Shown: positions 51,923-61,501 of the stretch, one piece after another
Position numbering within the stretch: position 1 is the first letter of the stretch
Layout: each line of letters begins with the position of its first letter
Assembly (NCBI GenBank): GCA_963701375.1
Contig: CAVOZT010000003.1
Location: forward strand, 1 to 64,000
Source of the DNA: CAVXTF01 sp963701375
Lineage (GTDB): Bacteria; Actinomycetota; Acidimicrobiia; Acidimicrobiales; CAVXTF01
Direction: 5' to 3'
DNA length: 64,000 bases
The notes under the pieces: model-generated
The model's input: the letters and a program-made list of their open reading frames with translations, nothing else
Databases searched by the model: none
Told to the model about the DNA's origin: nothing
Position numbers and translations under genes: made by a program

Positions 51923-53646
51923 CGTACCGACCTCGATGCGACACCTGCAGAAGCCGACACCGAACTAGCCGACACCGCCAGGATGGGCCAGGTGGCGTGG
52001 GGATCGATACCCATCTCGCGAACCGAAAAGCCGAGGGCGTAGGCGAGCCCCGAAGCGCGCGAGTCTCCCGTGCGAGCAAGTGCCGACGCGCCGGGGCCGT
52101 TCGTCGAGGCACCCGGGACCGGTTGGTGTTTGCCGTTCTGGCTGTCCACACGGTTGACCAGTGCGCTCACTGTGGGCGTTATGCGATCGAGGACGGGCTT
52201 CGGATACACGCCGAGGAAGATGATGAGACCGACGAGCGGCACCATCACCAAGCCCTCGCGCCAGTTCAGGTCGCGAGTATGAGCGTTGGCCTCGTCGGGG
52301 CGATGGTGAAATGCCTGCTGGTACGCCCAAAGCAGGTACATCGCCGAGAGCACCACACCGACGGTCGCGACGACTGCCCACCAGCGATGCGTCAGGAACG
52401 TCCCGGACAAGATCAAGAACTCACCCACGAAGCCGTTCAACCCGGGAAGGCCCAAAGACGCCATCATCGCAAGGGTGAAGACGGCTGCGAGGACCGGCGC
52501 AGGCCGCTGCAGGCCGCGCAGCTCCGAGGTCTGCCAACTTCGCCGGCGTTCGTAGATCCAACCGATGAGGATGAAGAGCGCCGCCGTTACAAGTCCGTGG
52601 TTCACCATTTGCAGCACGCTGCCCGAGAGCGCCTGAGTCGTGAGCGCGAACGTGCCGAGCACGATGAAACCAAGGTGGGCGAGAGACGAATACGCGACCA
52701 GGCGCTTCAAGTCACGCTGCGCGCACGCGACGATCGCACCGTAGAGGATCCCGATGACCCCGAGAGTCAGAAGGAGCGGAGCGAGTTCGACGACTGCGCG
52801 CGGAAAGAGGGTGAGGTCGAACCGGATGATTCCGTATGTGCCGAGCTTCGCCATCACCGCGGCCAGCACCACAGAACCCCCGGTGGGAGCCTCCGCGTAA
52901 GCGTCGGGCGACCACGTGTGGAGCGGGAACACCGGTGCCTTCACTGCGAACGCCGCCGTGAAGGCAAGGAACAGTAGAACCTGCGCGGTGAGGCTGAGGT
53001 GAGTGGAAGTGAGCGCTACCAGGTCGAAGGTCAGCTCCCCGGTCTGCTGGTCGTGCAGCACCGCGAGAGCGACGATGCCGACGAGCAGGAACGCCGAGCC
53101 CAAGAACGTATAGAGGAAGAATTTCACGGCCGCGGCCGAGCGACGCTCGAATCCCCAGCCTGCTATCACGAAATAGATGGGCACGAGGGTGAGCTCGAAG
53201 AACAGGAAGAACAAGACCAGGTCCAACGACACGAAGCTCCCGAGGCACGCTGCCTCGAGGACGAGCATCCAGACGACGAACGATCTCGGATCGCGTCTTA
53301 CTCGCGCACCAGCGAGTGCGATGGGGAACAGCACGGCGGACATGATGATCAAGAAGAGCGAGATTCCGTCTACGCCCAAGTGCCAACCGATCCCGAGCTG
53401 ACCGGTCCAGGCATGGTTGCTGACCATCTGGAATGCGCCGTCGCCAGTACGGAACCGCACTGCGATGGTTATCGACAGCGCAAGCGTTGCAAGCATGCTG
53501 GCGGCACCGATGACCTCGACGGCAAGTCTCTGCCTTACTTCCCCGAGTGAGCGCGGCACGAACGCGGCGACGAGTGCCGCCCCCGCGGGGAGGAGGACGA
53601 GCACCGTCAAGAACGGGAAGGCGGTGTCGGCGGTGCCAGGCGTCAT
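51919..53646 (-). CDS. nuoM: NADH-quinone oxidoreductase subunit M
   Basis: A 575-residue antiporter-like subunit with WMLVLEAACLGSFVSLDLVL, AVKAPVFPLHTWSPDAYAEA (conserved Lys and the TM7-8 loop), QRDLKRLVAYSSLAHLGFI, and 14 predicted helices. A ~75-residue Ser/Ala-rich C-terminal extension follows the last helix. It follows nuoL by 28 bases and overlaps nuoN. Confidence 0.95.
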   Translation of the reverse strand: MTPGTADTAFPFLTVLVLLPAGAALVAAFVPRSLGEVRQRLAVEVIGAASMLATLALSITIAVRFRTGDGAFQMVSNHAWTGQLGIGWHLGVDGISLFLIIMSAVLFPIALAGARVRRDPRSFVVWMLVLEAACLGSFVSLDLVLFFLFFELTLVPIYFVIAGWGFERRSAAAVKFFLYTFLGSAFLLVGIVALAVLHDQQTGELTFDLVALTSTHLSLTAQVLLFLAFTAAFAVKAPVFPLHTWSPDAYAEAPTGGSVVLAAVMAKLGTYGIIRFDLTLFPRAVVELAPLLLTLGVIGILYGAIVACAQRDLKRLVAYSSLAHLGFIVLGTFALTTQALSGSVLQMVNHGLVTAALFILIGWIYERRRSWQTSELRGLQRPAPVLAAVFTLAMMASLGLPGLNGFVGEFLILSGTFLTHRWWAVVATVGVVLSAMYLLWAYQQAFHHRPDEANAHTRDLNWREGLVMVPLVGLIIFLGVYPKPVLDRITPTVSALVNRVDSQNGKHQPVPGASTNGPGASALARTGDSRASGLAYALGFSVREMGIDPHATWPILAVSASSVSASAGVASRSVR

Positions 53647-53674
53647 CTTCCCCCCGCGTCCATCGACGAGTCCA

Positions 53675-55603
53675 TCAGCGGGCCTTCACGAGCATGAAAG
53701 CGAGAAGGATCACGGCTCCGACGACTATCCCGAGCGCGTACTGTCTGACGAAGCCGGTCTGGATCTTGCGCAACCCGCTCGCCGCGCGTCTGACCGCTGA
53801 AGCGGTACCGACAACAGCTCCGTCGATCACTCGACGATCGAATACCGCTGCTGCCTTCGCGAAGACGATGCTCGGGCGTCCGATGAGGAAGTCGTACACA
53901 TCGTCAACGTACCAGGCGCGCCTCAGCGCCTCGGGTTCGAGCGACGGCTGCTCGGCCGTCCTCCTCCAGAGTTGCCAGGCCGCCGCAAGGCCGGCGATGG
54001 CGATGAGGCCGTCGACGACCGACAGGATCACTCGGGTCGCTACCGACCCGGCTGGAAGGTGCTGGTGAGCACCCAGCACCGGGTCGAGCCAGGAAAGCGG
54101 AGCCGATATCCCCGTATGCCACCAAGGCAGGTCCAGTAACCCGCCCAACAACGACAGGGCAGCAAGAACGATCAGTGGGACGGTCATCACCCATGGCGAC
54201 TCGTGCGGCTGAGAGTCAGTTCGGTGGGCGGAAGGCTGCGCCGCATTCTCAACCCGCGACGAATCGAATGCCTTTCGCCAACGTTCGTCTCCGGTGAAAG
54301 CGAGCACGTAGAGCCTCGTCATGTAGTACGCCGTCAGGAGCGCCGTGACGAGACCTATCGCCCACAACGGGCGAAAGCGCTCGAATGCGTTCGAAAGGAC
54401 GTCTCCTTTGGCCCAGAAACCCGAGAACGGGAAAACCCCTGCGATCGCCAACCACCCGAACACGAATGTTGCCGCCGTGATCGGCAGGTACTTTCGCAAG
54501 CCACCCATTCGCTTGAGGTCCTGTTCGTCGTCCATTCCGTGGATCACAGACCCGGCACCCAGGAAGAGCTGGCCCTTGAAGAACGCGTGAGCCACCATCA
54601 AGAAGATCGCGGCGACGTAAGCCCCCGAGCCGACGGCGAGGAACATGTAGCCGAGCTGCGAGATCGTGGAGTACGCGAGAACCTTCTTGATGTCGTTCTG
54701 AGCGCACGCGATGGTCGCAGCGACCAGGGCCGTCACAACGCCGATCGTGGCGATCACGACCTGAGAGTCGTGTGACAGCGCAAGCAGGGGGTTCATCCTG
54801 CAGAGCAGGTAGACGCCCGACGTGACCATCGTGGCGGCGTGGATCAAGGCAGACACCGGCGTCGGGCCTTCCATGGCGTCCGCGAGCCACGGGAAGAGGG
54901 GGATCTGGGCGGACTTCCCTGCCGCGCCCAAGAAGAGGAGCAGACAAGCGGCGGTTCGAGCACCGGGCCCGAACGATCCGAGGTGGCTGAAGATGACTGT
55001 GTACTGGAGTGATCCCGTCTTGGAGAAGATGAGGAACATCGCGAGCAAGAAGCCCACGTCCCCTATCCGGTTGTAGATGAAGGCCTTCTTGCCGGCGCTC
55101 GCCGCGCTGTCGCGCTCGAACCAGAATGCGACGAGCCAGTAGGAACACGCCCCGACTCCCTCCCAGCCGACGAACGTGAACAACAGGTTGCCGGCAAGGA
55201 CCAGCAACAACATCGAGAACACGAAGAGGTTGAGGTACAAGAAGAACTTCGGGTAGTCCTCGTCGCGGCGCATGTATCCGATCGAGTACAGGTGGATCAG
55301 CGTGCTCACGCCCGTAATGAACAGCGTCATCGTTACGGACAGCGGATCGATGAGAAGCGACGCCTTGACCTGCAAGGGCCCAGTCGATATCCACGAGAAG
55401 AGGTTCTCCGTCACCTCGCGCCCAGCCCCGGACGGATGCGAAAGCAACCCTGCGTAGGTGACGAGGGCCGCGACGAACGACCCACCGACGGCCACGGTCC
55501 CGACGATTCCCGCCCAAGGATCGCCGATGCGCTTCCCGGCGACGACGAGAATCACAAAGCCGGCGAGCGGCAGCGCCAGCATGATGGGGGCGGCGTAGAC
55601 CAT
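53675..55603 (-). CDS. nuoL: NADH-quinone oxidoreductase subunit L
   Basis: A 642-residue subunit, with VGWEGVGACSYWLVAFWFER, KSAQIPLFPWLADAMEGPTP (conserved Lys), HAATMVTSGVYLLCRMNP, QNDIKKVLAYSTISQLGYM and the C-terminal lateral-helix region. It carries the long amphipathic helix coupling the membrane arm. A hydrophilic loop near 445-470 (AQPSAHRTDSQPHESP) is variable. It follows nuoK by 9 bases. Confidence 0.95.
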   Translation of the reverse strand: MVYAAPIMLALPLAGFVILVVAGKRIGDPWAGIVGTVAVGGSFVAALVTYAGLLSHPSGAGREVTENLFSWISTGPLQVKASLLIDPLSVTMTLFITGVSTLIHLYSIGYMRRDEDYPKFFLYLNLFVFSMLLLVLAGNLLFTFVGWEGVGACSYWLVAFWFERDSAASAGKKAFIYNRIGDVGFLLAMFLIFSKTGSLQYTVIFSHLGSFGPGARTAACLLLFLGAAGKSAQIPLFPWLADAMEGPTPVSALIHAATMVTSGVYLLCRMNPLLALSHDSQVVIATIGVVTALVAATIACAQNDIKKVLAYSTISQLGYMFLAVGSGAYVAAIFLMVAHAFFKGQLFLGAGSVIHGMDDEQDLKRMGGLRKYLPITAATFVFGWLAIAGVFPFSGFWAKGDVLSNAFERFRPLWAIGLVTALLTAYYMTRLYVLAFTGDERWRKAFDSSRVENAAQPSAHRTDSQPHESPWVMTVPLIVLAALSLLGGLLDLPWWHTGISAPLSWLDPVLGAHQHLPAGSVATRVILSVVDGLIAIAGLAAAWQLWRRTAEQPSLEPEALRRAWYVDDVYDFLIGRPSIVFAKAAAVFDRRVIDGAVVGTASAVRRAASGLRKIQTGFVRQYALGIVVGAVILLAFMLVKAR

Positions 55604-55612
55604 GAGCGCGCG

Positions 55613-55918
55613 TCAGCCCTTCATGACGTGCAGATCGTCGGCCGTAGCCCCTTTGCGGCGCCTGAACACGGACACGGTTATCCCGAGACCGATGACGGCC
55701 TCGGCCGCAGCGACTACCAGGACGAAGAAGACAATGGACTCACCGCCGATGTCGCCGAGCATGCGTGAGAAAGCGACAAAAGCGATGTTGGCGGCGTTCA
55801 GCATCAGCTCTACGCACATGAGCATGACGAGCACGTTGCGCCTCAACAGAAGCCCGAGAGCGCCTATGGAAAACAGGACCGCAGAAAGGGTGAGGTACCA
55901 AGATCCGGGGACGCTCAC
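55613..55918 (-). CDS. nuoK: NADH-quinone oxidoreductase subunit K
   Basis: A 101-residue, three-helix subunit of normal length. LLRRNVLVMLMCVELMLNAA contains the conserved helix-2 Glu, and IVFFVLVVAAAEAVIGLGI the helix-3 Glu used for proton transfer. It overlaps nuoJ by 4 bases. Confidence 0.97.
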   Translation of the reverse strand: MSVPGSWYLTLSAVLFSIGALGLLLRRNVLVMLMCVELMLNAANIAFVAFSRMLGDIGGESIVFFVLVVAAAEAVIGLGITVSVFRRRKGATADDLHVMKG

Positions 55919-56565
55919 GCTCTTGCCTCGTCGTCGCTCTGCAACTCCTGGCCGCCCTCGGCTGGTTCCGACGGGCCTTCTGTCACGTCAGCCTGCGAGG
56001 GTCGCGTCTTGGGCCGTCGTGAAAGGACCACCGCGCCGACGACTGCGATGACGAGCAGGGCGGAGGTCACCTCGAATGGGAACAGGTAGGTGGTGAACAC
56101 CGAGCGGCCAAGCGCCGCCACGTCGCCGCCGCTCTGGTCTCGGGCTCCCGCGACCGCGTGTGCTCCGACCGCCCAATGTGCCTCGATACCGAGGGCGAGT
56201 ACGCCTCCGAGGGCCAACACCACCAGGGCGACAGCGATAGGCCTCTGTCCCCACAAGGGCTCCGTCTCCAGGTTCTCCTGTTTGTCGACTCCGAGAAGCA
56301 TGATCACGAACAGGAACAGGACGACGATCGCCCCGGCGTAGACGATCACCTGGACGGCCGCCAAGAAGTTCGCCTGGAGCTCGATGAAGATGACCGCCAC
56401 GCCGAACAGAGTCATGACGAGCATCAGAGCCGAGTGGACGGGATTGCGGGCGACGACGACTCCGAGGGCTCCAGCGAGGATTGCCACCGAGGCCCATACG
56501 AACGTAAGTGCATCGGGACGGGTCGCTGCGAGGAGCTGCGCAAGCGTCGGGACGAGGTGAGTCAC
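55915..56565 (-). CDS. nuoJ: NADH-quinone oxidoreductase subunit J
   Basis: A 216-residue, five-helix subunit. NPVHSALMLVMTLFGVAVIF and QVIVYAGAIVVLFLFVIMLL (the pi-bulge helix 3) are conserved. A longer than usual charged C-terminal tail follows the last helix. It overlaps nuoI and nuoK by 4 bases each. Confidence 0.95.
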   Translation of the reverse strand: MTHLVPTLAQLLAATRPDALTFVWASVAILAGALGVVVARNPVHSALMLVMTLFGVAVIFIELQANFLAAVQVIVYAGAIVVLFLFVIMLLGVDKQENLETEPLWGQRPIAVALVVLALGGVLALGIEAHWAVGAHAVAGARDQSGGDVAALGRSVFTTYLFPFEVTSALLVIAVVGAVVLSRRPKTRPSQADVTEGPSEPAEGGQELQSDDEARA

Positions 56566-57350
56566 TTTGCGCGCCGCCTCGGGGGACGCAAGGCACTCTT
56601 CAGCAGATCCGCCTTCTTGCGGGTGCGGGCGATCATTCCCGCCATGCCTCGTTGGTCGGGCGGTCTTTCTGAATCATCCAGGTGCATCGCCATCGTCTCG
56701 CGCAGCTGCCTGCTCCCGGTCGCCGCGTCGTCACGCGCCCCCGACTGGCCGCCTTCAGGTGCGCGGATTCCGTAACCGAGCTCGGCTGACCACTGGACCT
56801 TGCCCTCGTAGTCCGCGACCCCGCTCGGTGACGTTGCCCTCATCCATGCAGACGTGTGCTGGTCGTCGCCCGGTCGCCAGTCCTCCCAGGGGAGGTGTTG
56901 GGGCCGGCCGTCGTCCTGCACGACGAGCTCCCGCTTCGTGTAGATGGCGTCTGCCCTGTTGGTGAACGAGAACTCGAACATCTTGGTCTCGGTTATCGCC
57001 TCTGTCGGGCACGCCTCTACGCACAAGTCACAGTGGATACAGCGGAGATAGTTGATCTCGTAGACGAAGCCGAAGCGCTCTCCGGGCGACACAGGTTGAT
57101 CCGCAGGATTGTCGGCGCCGCGCACGTATATGCAGTCCGCAGGACAAACACCGGCACAAAGCTCGCAGCCGATGCATTTCTCCATCCCGTCCTCGTAGCG
57201 GTTCAGGACGTGACGACCGTGTACCCGAGGTGGCTTCGGATGCTTCTCGCGCGGGTACTGCACCGTCAGCCGAGGCCTGGCCATCTGTTCGAGAGTCACC
57301 TTGAAGCCGCCCAGGAACTTGACGGGGTCGAAGCGGTCAGAGCCGGCCAT
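56562..57350 (-). CDS. nuoI: NADH-quinone oxidoreductase subunit I
   Basis: A 262-residue protein. Two 4Fe-4S sites are complete: CIGCELCAGVCPADCIYV and CIHCDLCVEACPTEAI, each with a downstream Cys-Pro. The core ends near residue 165; a ~95-residue hydrophilic extension (rich in Arg, Gly and Asp) follows. It connects NuoG to the quinone site. Its start overlaps the nuoH stop by one base (TGATG arrangement). Confidence 0.95.
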   Translation of the reverse strand: MAGSDRFDPVKFLGGFKVTLEQMARPRLTVQYPREKHPKPPRVHGRHVLNRYEDGMEKCIGCELCAGVCPADCIYVRGADNPADQPVSPGERFGFVYEINYLRCIHCDLCVEACPTEAITETKMFEFSFTNRADAIYTKRELVVQDDGRPQHLPWEDWRPGDDQHTSAWMRATSPSGVADYEGKVQWSAELGYGIRAPEGGQSGARDDAATGSRQLRETMAMHLDDSERPPDQRGMAGMIARTRKKADLLKSALRPPRRRAK

Positions 57351-58630
57351 CAGCGACTCTCCTCTCCGGTAGGGCTTCCAATGGTTGGACCCCCCGGCGG
57401 TCCTCCTACGGGCTCCAGTACGCCCTCGTCAGACCCGACGATCGCATCGCCTCTCGCGTGCCCGACACGAACCGCGTGGAAGAGGAGGCCGCCCGATGCG
57501 ATCACGACCGCCACCGTGGCCCAGAAGGGCCACCCGGCACCGAAGATCTCTGCGACGGCGACGAAGAGGAGCCAAGCGAGCGACACCGGGATAAGGAACT
57601 TCCACCCGATATCCATCAACTGGTCGTAACGAAGGCGCGGAAGGGCGGCGCGTAGCCATACATAGAGGAAGAGGAATGCGAACGTCTTGGCGAGGAACCA
57701 CGCGATCGGGAAGAGCCAGCGCAGGATCATTACGTGGGGAGCCGGGCCGTCAGGTCCGCCGAAGAAGAGAGTCACTACAACCGCCGACATGGTGATCGTG
57801 TTCATGAACTCCGCCAAGAAGAACAGCGCGAAGCGGATCGACGAGTATTCGGTGTGGAAGCCTCCGACCAGCTCTTGCTCGGCCTCGGCGAAGTCGAAGG
57901 GGGGACGCTGCAGCTCCGCGGTTATGGCCAACAAGAAGATAAGGAACGGGACCACTCCCAGGCGGATGACGTTCCAGTTCCAGAAATGAACTGCCTGGCT
58001 CTCCACGATCGCGCGTGTGGACAGCGATCCGACCGTCGCGACGGTGCCGGTAACGATGATCGTCGCAACGGTCGTGAGCCCGAGGGCGGCTTCGTAGGAG
58101 ATCATCTGTGCGCTCGCCCTCACGGCGCCGAGCAAGGGGTACTTCGAACCGGAAGACCAACCTGCCAGCATGACGCCGTAGACCGAGATCGACGACATTG
58201 CGAGAAGAAGGAGGATCCCGATCGGCGGGTCTGCCACCTGCAGTTCGAACGTGTGGTGCGCGATCGTTACGAATCCGCCAACTGGCACGATCGTAAAAGC
58301 CACGAGCGCGGGGACTATGGACAGATATGGCGCGAGCTTGAACACGAACGTGTCGGCTCTCTCGGGTAAGAGGTCCTCTTTAAAGAACAGCTTGATCCCG
58401 TCAGCCAGGGTCTGAAGTATCCCGAAGGGACCAGCCCTGTTCGGTCCGATCCGGTCTTGCATGTCGGAGATGAGCTTGCGCTCGAACCAGATCATGAGCA
58501 TGACCGACACGAGCAGGACTCCGAATGCGACCAGCACCCTCACGACGATCACGAGAAGCTCGGCCCAATGCACTCCCGGCGCGAGGAGAGGGTCGCCGGC
58601 CTGAGCCACCAGGTTCGCTATGCCGCTCAC
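57350..58630 (-). CDS. nuoH: NADH-quinone oxidoreductase subunit H
   Basis: A 426-residue subunit with eight helices. The N-terminus has ERKLISDMQDRIGPNRAGPF, FFKEDLLPERAD follows, the quinone-site loop is in RPPFDFAEAEQELVGGFHTE, and FRASLPRLRYDQLM-like VWLRAALPRLRYDQLMDIGW comes later. It starts at GTG 58630, overlapping the nuoG stop. Confidence 0.95.
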   Translation of the reverse strand: MSGIANLVAQAGDPLLAPGVHWAELLVIVVRVLVAFGVLLVSVMLMIWFERKLISDMQDRIGPNRAGPFGILQTLADGIKLFFKEDLLPERADTFVFKLAPYLSIVPALVAFTIVPVGGFVTIAHHTFELQVADPPIGILLLLAMSSISVYGVMLAGWSSGSKYPLLGAVRASAQMISYEAALGLTTVATIIVTGTVATVGSLSTRAIVESQAVHFWNWNVIRLGVVPFLIFLLAITAELQRPPFDFAEAEQELVGGFHTEYSSIRFALFFLAEFMNTITMSAVVVTLFFGGPDGPAPHVMILRWLFPIAWFLAKTFAFLFLYVWLRAALPRLRYDQLMDIGWKFLIPVSLAWLLFVAVAEIFGAGWPFWATVAVVIASGGLLFHAVRVGHARGDAIVGSDEGVLEPVGGPPGGPTIGSPTGEESR

Positions 58631-61501
58631 ACCGGCTCCATTCGCACCGGCTCCATCTGCAGATCGACGAACGCATCCCCTGAGCGGACGAGCCGAGCGG
58701 CGCTACCGGTGTCCACGTCGGGTGAGGCTCCGCCGCGCGCACCGCCGGGCCCGTCGCTACGTACATTCGCGCTTATATCGACAACGCCTCGAAGAACGCC
58801 CGCATCTGCCGCGACCTGGACCTCCAGAGCAGCCCGAGCAGAGCCGTCGGGAAACTTGGTCACAAGGCGGACCATTGAGCCCGGGACGATCTTTCTGGAT
58901 TCGAGCTCGGCAGGATTCACCTTCGCCACCAGTGGCTCGATCAATTCCCGCGAGGGACGGGCTCTCGAGCATCTGCACCCCGTGGTCATAGAGACGTCGC
59001 GGCGAGATCAGCCTCAGGGTGCCGGCATGCGCTTCAACAACGGCACTGTCCGAGTAGTGAGCAATCTCGCGGGACACGAGCGGAGGCCTCGCAACCCGCT
59101 GCGTCGGCTGAGTGCGATCCAGAGCAGGAGCCAGAGCAGGAGTCGGAGCCGGATTCAGAGCCGGAGCCGCGCCCGACCCGTTCGATCCCCCTTGCTGCTC
59201 GGCGAATCCGACCCTTGACACCGCACCTTGCAATTCGACCGACTCGATACCTGGAGTGGCGATTGGATCGAAGGGAGCTCCGTCTGTTCCCGGCGTCCCC
59301 CGACCGAGGACCACTCGAGTCGCCTTAAGCGGCACGACCACTCCGTCTCTTGCAGCGGGAGAATCGAGCACGGCCCGGGTGAGCCCGGTGTGCGAGGGGG
59401 CGAGCCTCTCTATCTCGTCCCAGAGTTCAGCCGCCGACCCGACACCGAGATCCGAGCCGAGCTGAGCGGCGAGCTCGACAGCGATCATCCAGTCAGGCCA
59501 GCACAGGGGGGGTGGGGTCAGCTTCTGTCCGACCCGCAGAACCCGGCCCTCGATGTTGGTCGTGGTCCCCGGTCGCTCGTGATGCATGGTCGCAGGGAGA
59601 AACACGTGGGAGCGCGCCACCGACTGCGTCTGCACGCAGTCGACTGCAATGACGAGTTCCGCCACGGCGAGCGCGTTCGTTGCAAGCTCGAAATCCGGGA
59701 AGTCTCCGATCGGATCCGCTCCGAGAAGTACAACGGCCTTCATCGAACCGTCTGCCAGACCCTCGAGCACTCCGACGGTGTCGCGCCCGCGTTCGGACGC
59801 AACGGCGGACCACCCGCGCTCGGTGCTGTACCAAGGCCTGCCGTCGTCGAGGGTTACCCGCCCGGGCAGAAGACCCGGGGCGAGCCCCATGTCGATGGCG
59901 CCCATGACGTTTCCGCGACGCAACGCAGGAAGGAATCGAGCCGCCGGATAGGTGTCTGCCAGTAGCTCTGCGGCCTGAGTCACAGCTCCCGCGCTTTCGG
60001 CGACGGAGCCGCGGCCCACGACGACCACGAGTCCCGAGCCGTCATCACCAATCGACGAAAGTGCCGAGACTGAGGCGTCCCAAACGCTCTCGGGCACTTC
60101 AGCCGGCCTGCTGCGAGCAACCAAGGCGCGCACCATCGCAGCGGCCGTACCTGGTGCGGTGGGCAACGTCGCCGCCGCGTCTGAGCTCAAGTGTGTGGTC
60201 CGCGGCGTCAACTCGATGATCGGTAGGCCAAACTCGTCCGCAGCGCCTCGAAGGCGCAGGTAAAGGACGGGCAGCTCCTCGTAAAGGTCCCCGGCGATGA
60301 CGACGACGCAGCTCGCCGAGCACGCCTCGTCGATTGTCGCGCGTGGCAATCCGAGCACGAGCTCAGCGGGAAGTCCGTCTCCGAGCTGCGAATCCACAGA
60401 GTCTGTGCCGATCACCCCCTTGGCGAGTTTGGCCCACGCATACGCGTCCTCGTTGGTGAGACGCGCACCGCCGATCACGCCGATTGCCTCCGGCCCGTGC
60501 TTCTTCTTTATCGCCGCGAGCCGGTCACCTGCGGCAGAGATCGCCTCGGACCATTTGACGACCTCGAGCGCACCGCTCGCCGACCGAACGTGGGGTTCGG
60601 TGAGACGATTCGAGGAATTCACCGACTCGTAGCCGTAGCGGCCTTTGTCGCAGAGCCAGCTCTGGTTCACGGGATCGGAGTCCATACCGAGAAGGCGGGT
60701 GACCCTGTTGGACGAGGACTGGACGGCGGCCCGGCATCCGACCGCGCACGTCGTACAGGTCGACTCCACCTGGTCGAGGTCCCAAGGCCGCGCCGTGAAC
60801 CTGTAGGGAGTCGAGGTCAGCGCGCCGACGGGGCAGATCTGAACCGTGTTGCCACTGAACACGGAACTGAATACATGACCTGGCGCGATCGCGACCTCGA
60901 TCTGGTCACCGCGGCCGGCGAAATCGATCATCGGTTCGCCTGCGATCTCGGCGGCAAATCGGGTGCACCGTCCGCACTGGATGCAACGTTCGCGGTCCAA
61001 CAAGACCAGCGGGGAAAGCGCGATCGGCTTGGCGAAGTGCCTCTTCTCCTCGATGAACCGGCTCTCACCCGGCCCGTAGGCGAGCGTCTGGTCCTGAAGC
61101 GGGCACTCCCCTCCCTTGTCGCAGACCGGGCAGTCGAGGGGGTGATTGACGAGCAGGAACTCGAGGACCCCGTCTTGAGCTTTCCGGACGCGCTCTGACG
61201 TCGTGTCCACGACCATGCCGTCGGCGACGGACACGTAACAGGCGGGTTGGAGCGAAGGGCCGCGTGGCCCGCTTACTTCGACGAGGCACATCCGGCACAT
61301 CCCGACCGGCTTCATGCGGGGGTGGTAGCAGAACCGGGGAATGAAGACGCCGGCGTCTTCTGCGGCAGCGATCAGAAATTGCCCCGCTTTCACTGTGATG
61401 TCGCGGCCGTCGAGACTTATGCCGACCGTCGCTCCATCCGCAGCGTGCGGAGCGATGGCGTGGTGAGAGGTGACAGTTGGATCAGGCACGTGTGCACCCA
61501 C
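58627..61501 (-). CDS. nuoG: NADH-quinone oxidoreductase subunit G, +1 frameshift near 58950
   Basis: About 957 residues after removing one base. The [2Fe-2S] site is FIPRFCYHPRMKPVGMCRMC, followed by HPLDCPVCDKGGECPLQDQT, CIQCGRCTRFAAEIAG, and the N7-type CTTCAVGCRAAVQ; molybdopterin-oxidoreductase-like domains come after. The frame breaks at LESPSL (TCCCTCGCGGGAATTG, minus strand, around 58946-58957) and resumes as RELIEPLVAKVNPAELESRK to the stop at 58627. The 2875-base span is one over a multiple of three. An Ala/Pro-rich spacer (about residues 770-795) comes from GAGCC/GAGCAGG-type repeats. Confidence 0.92.
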
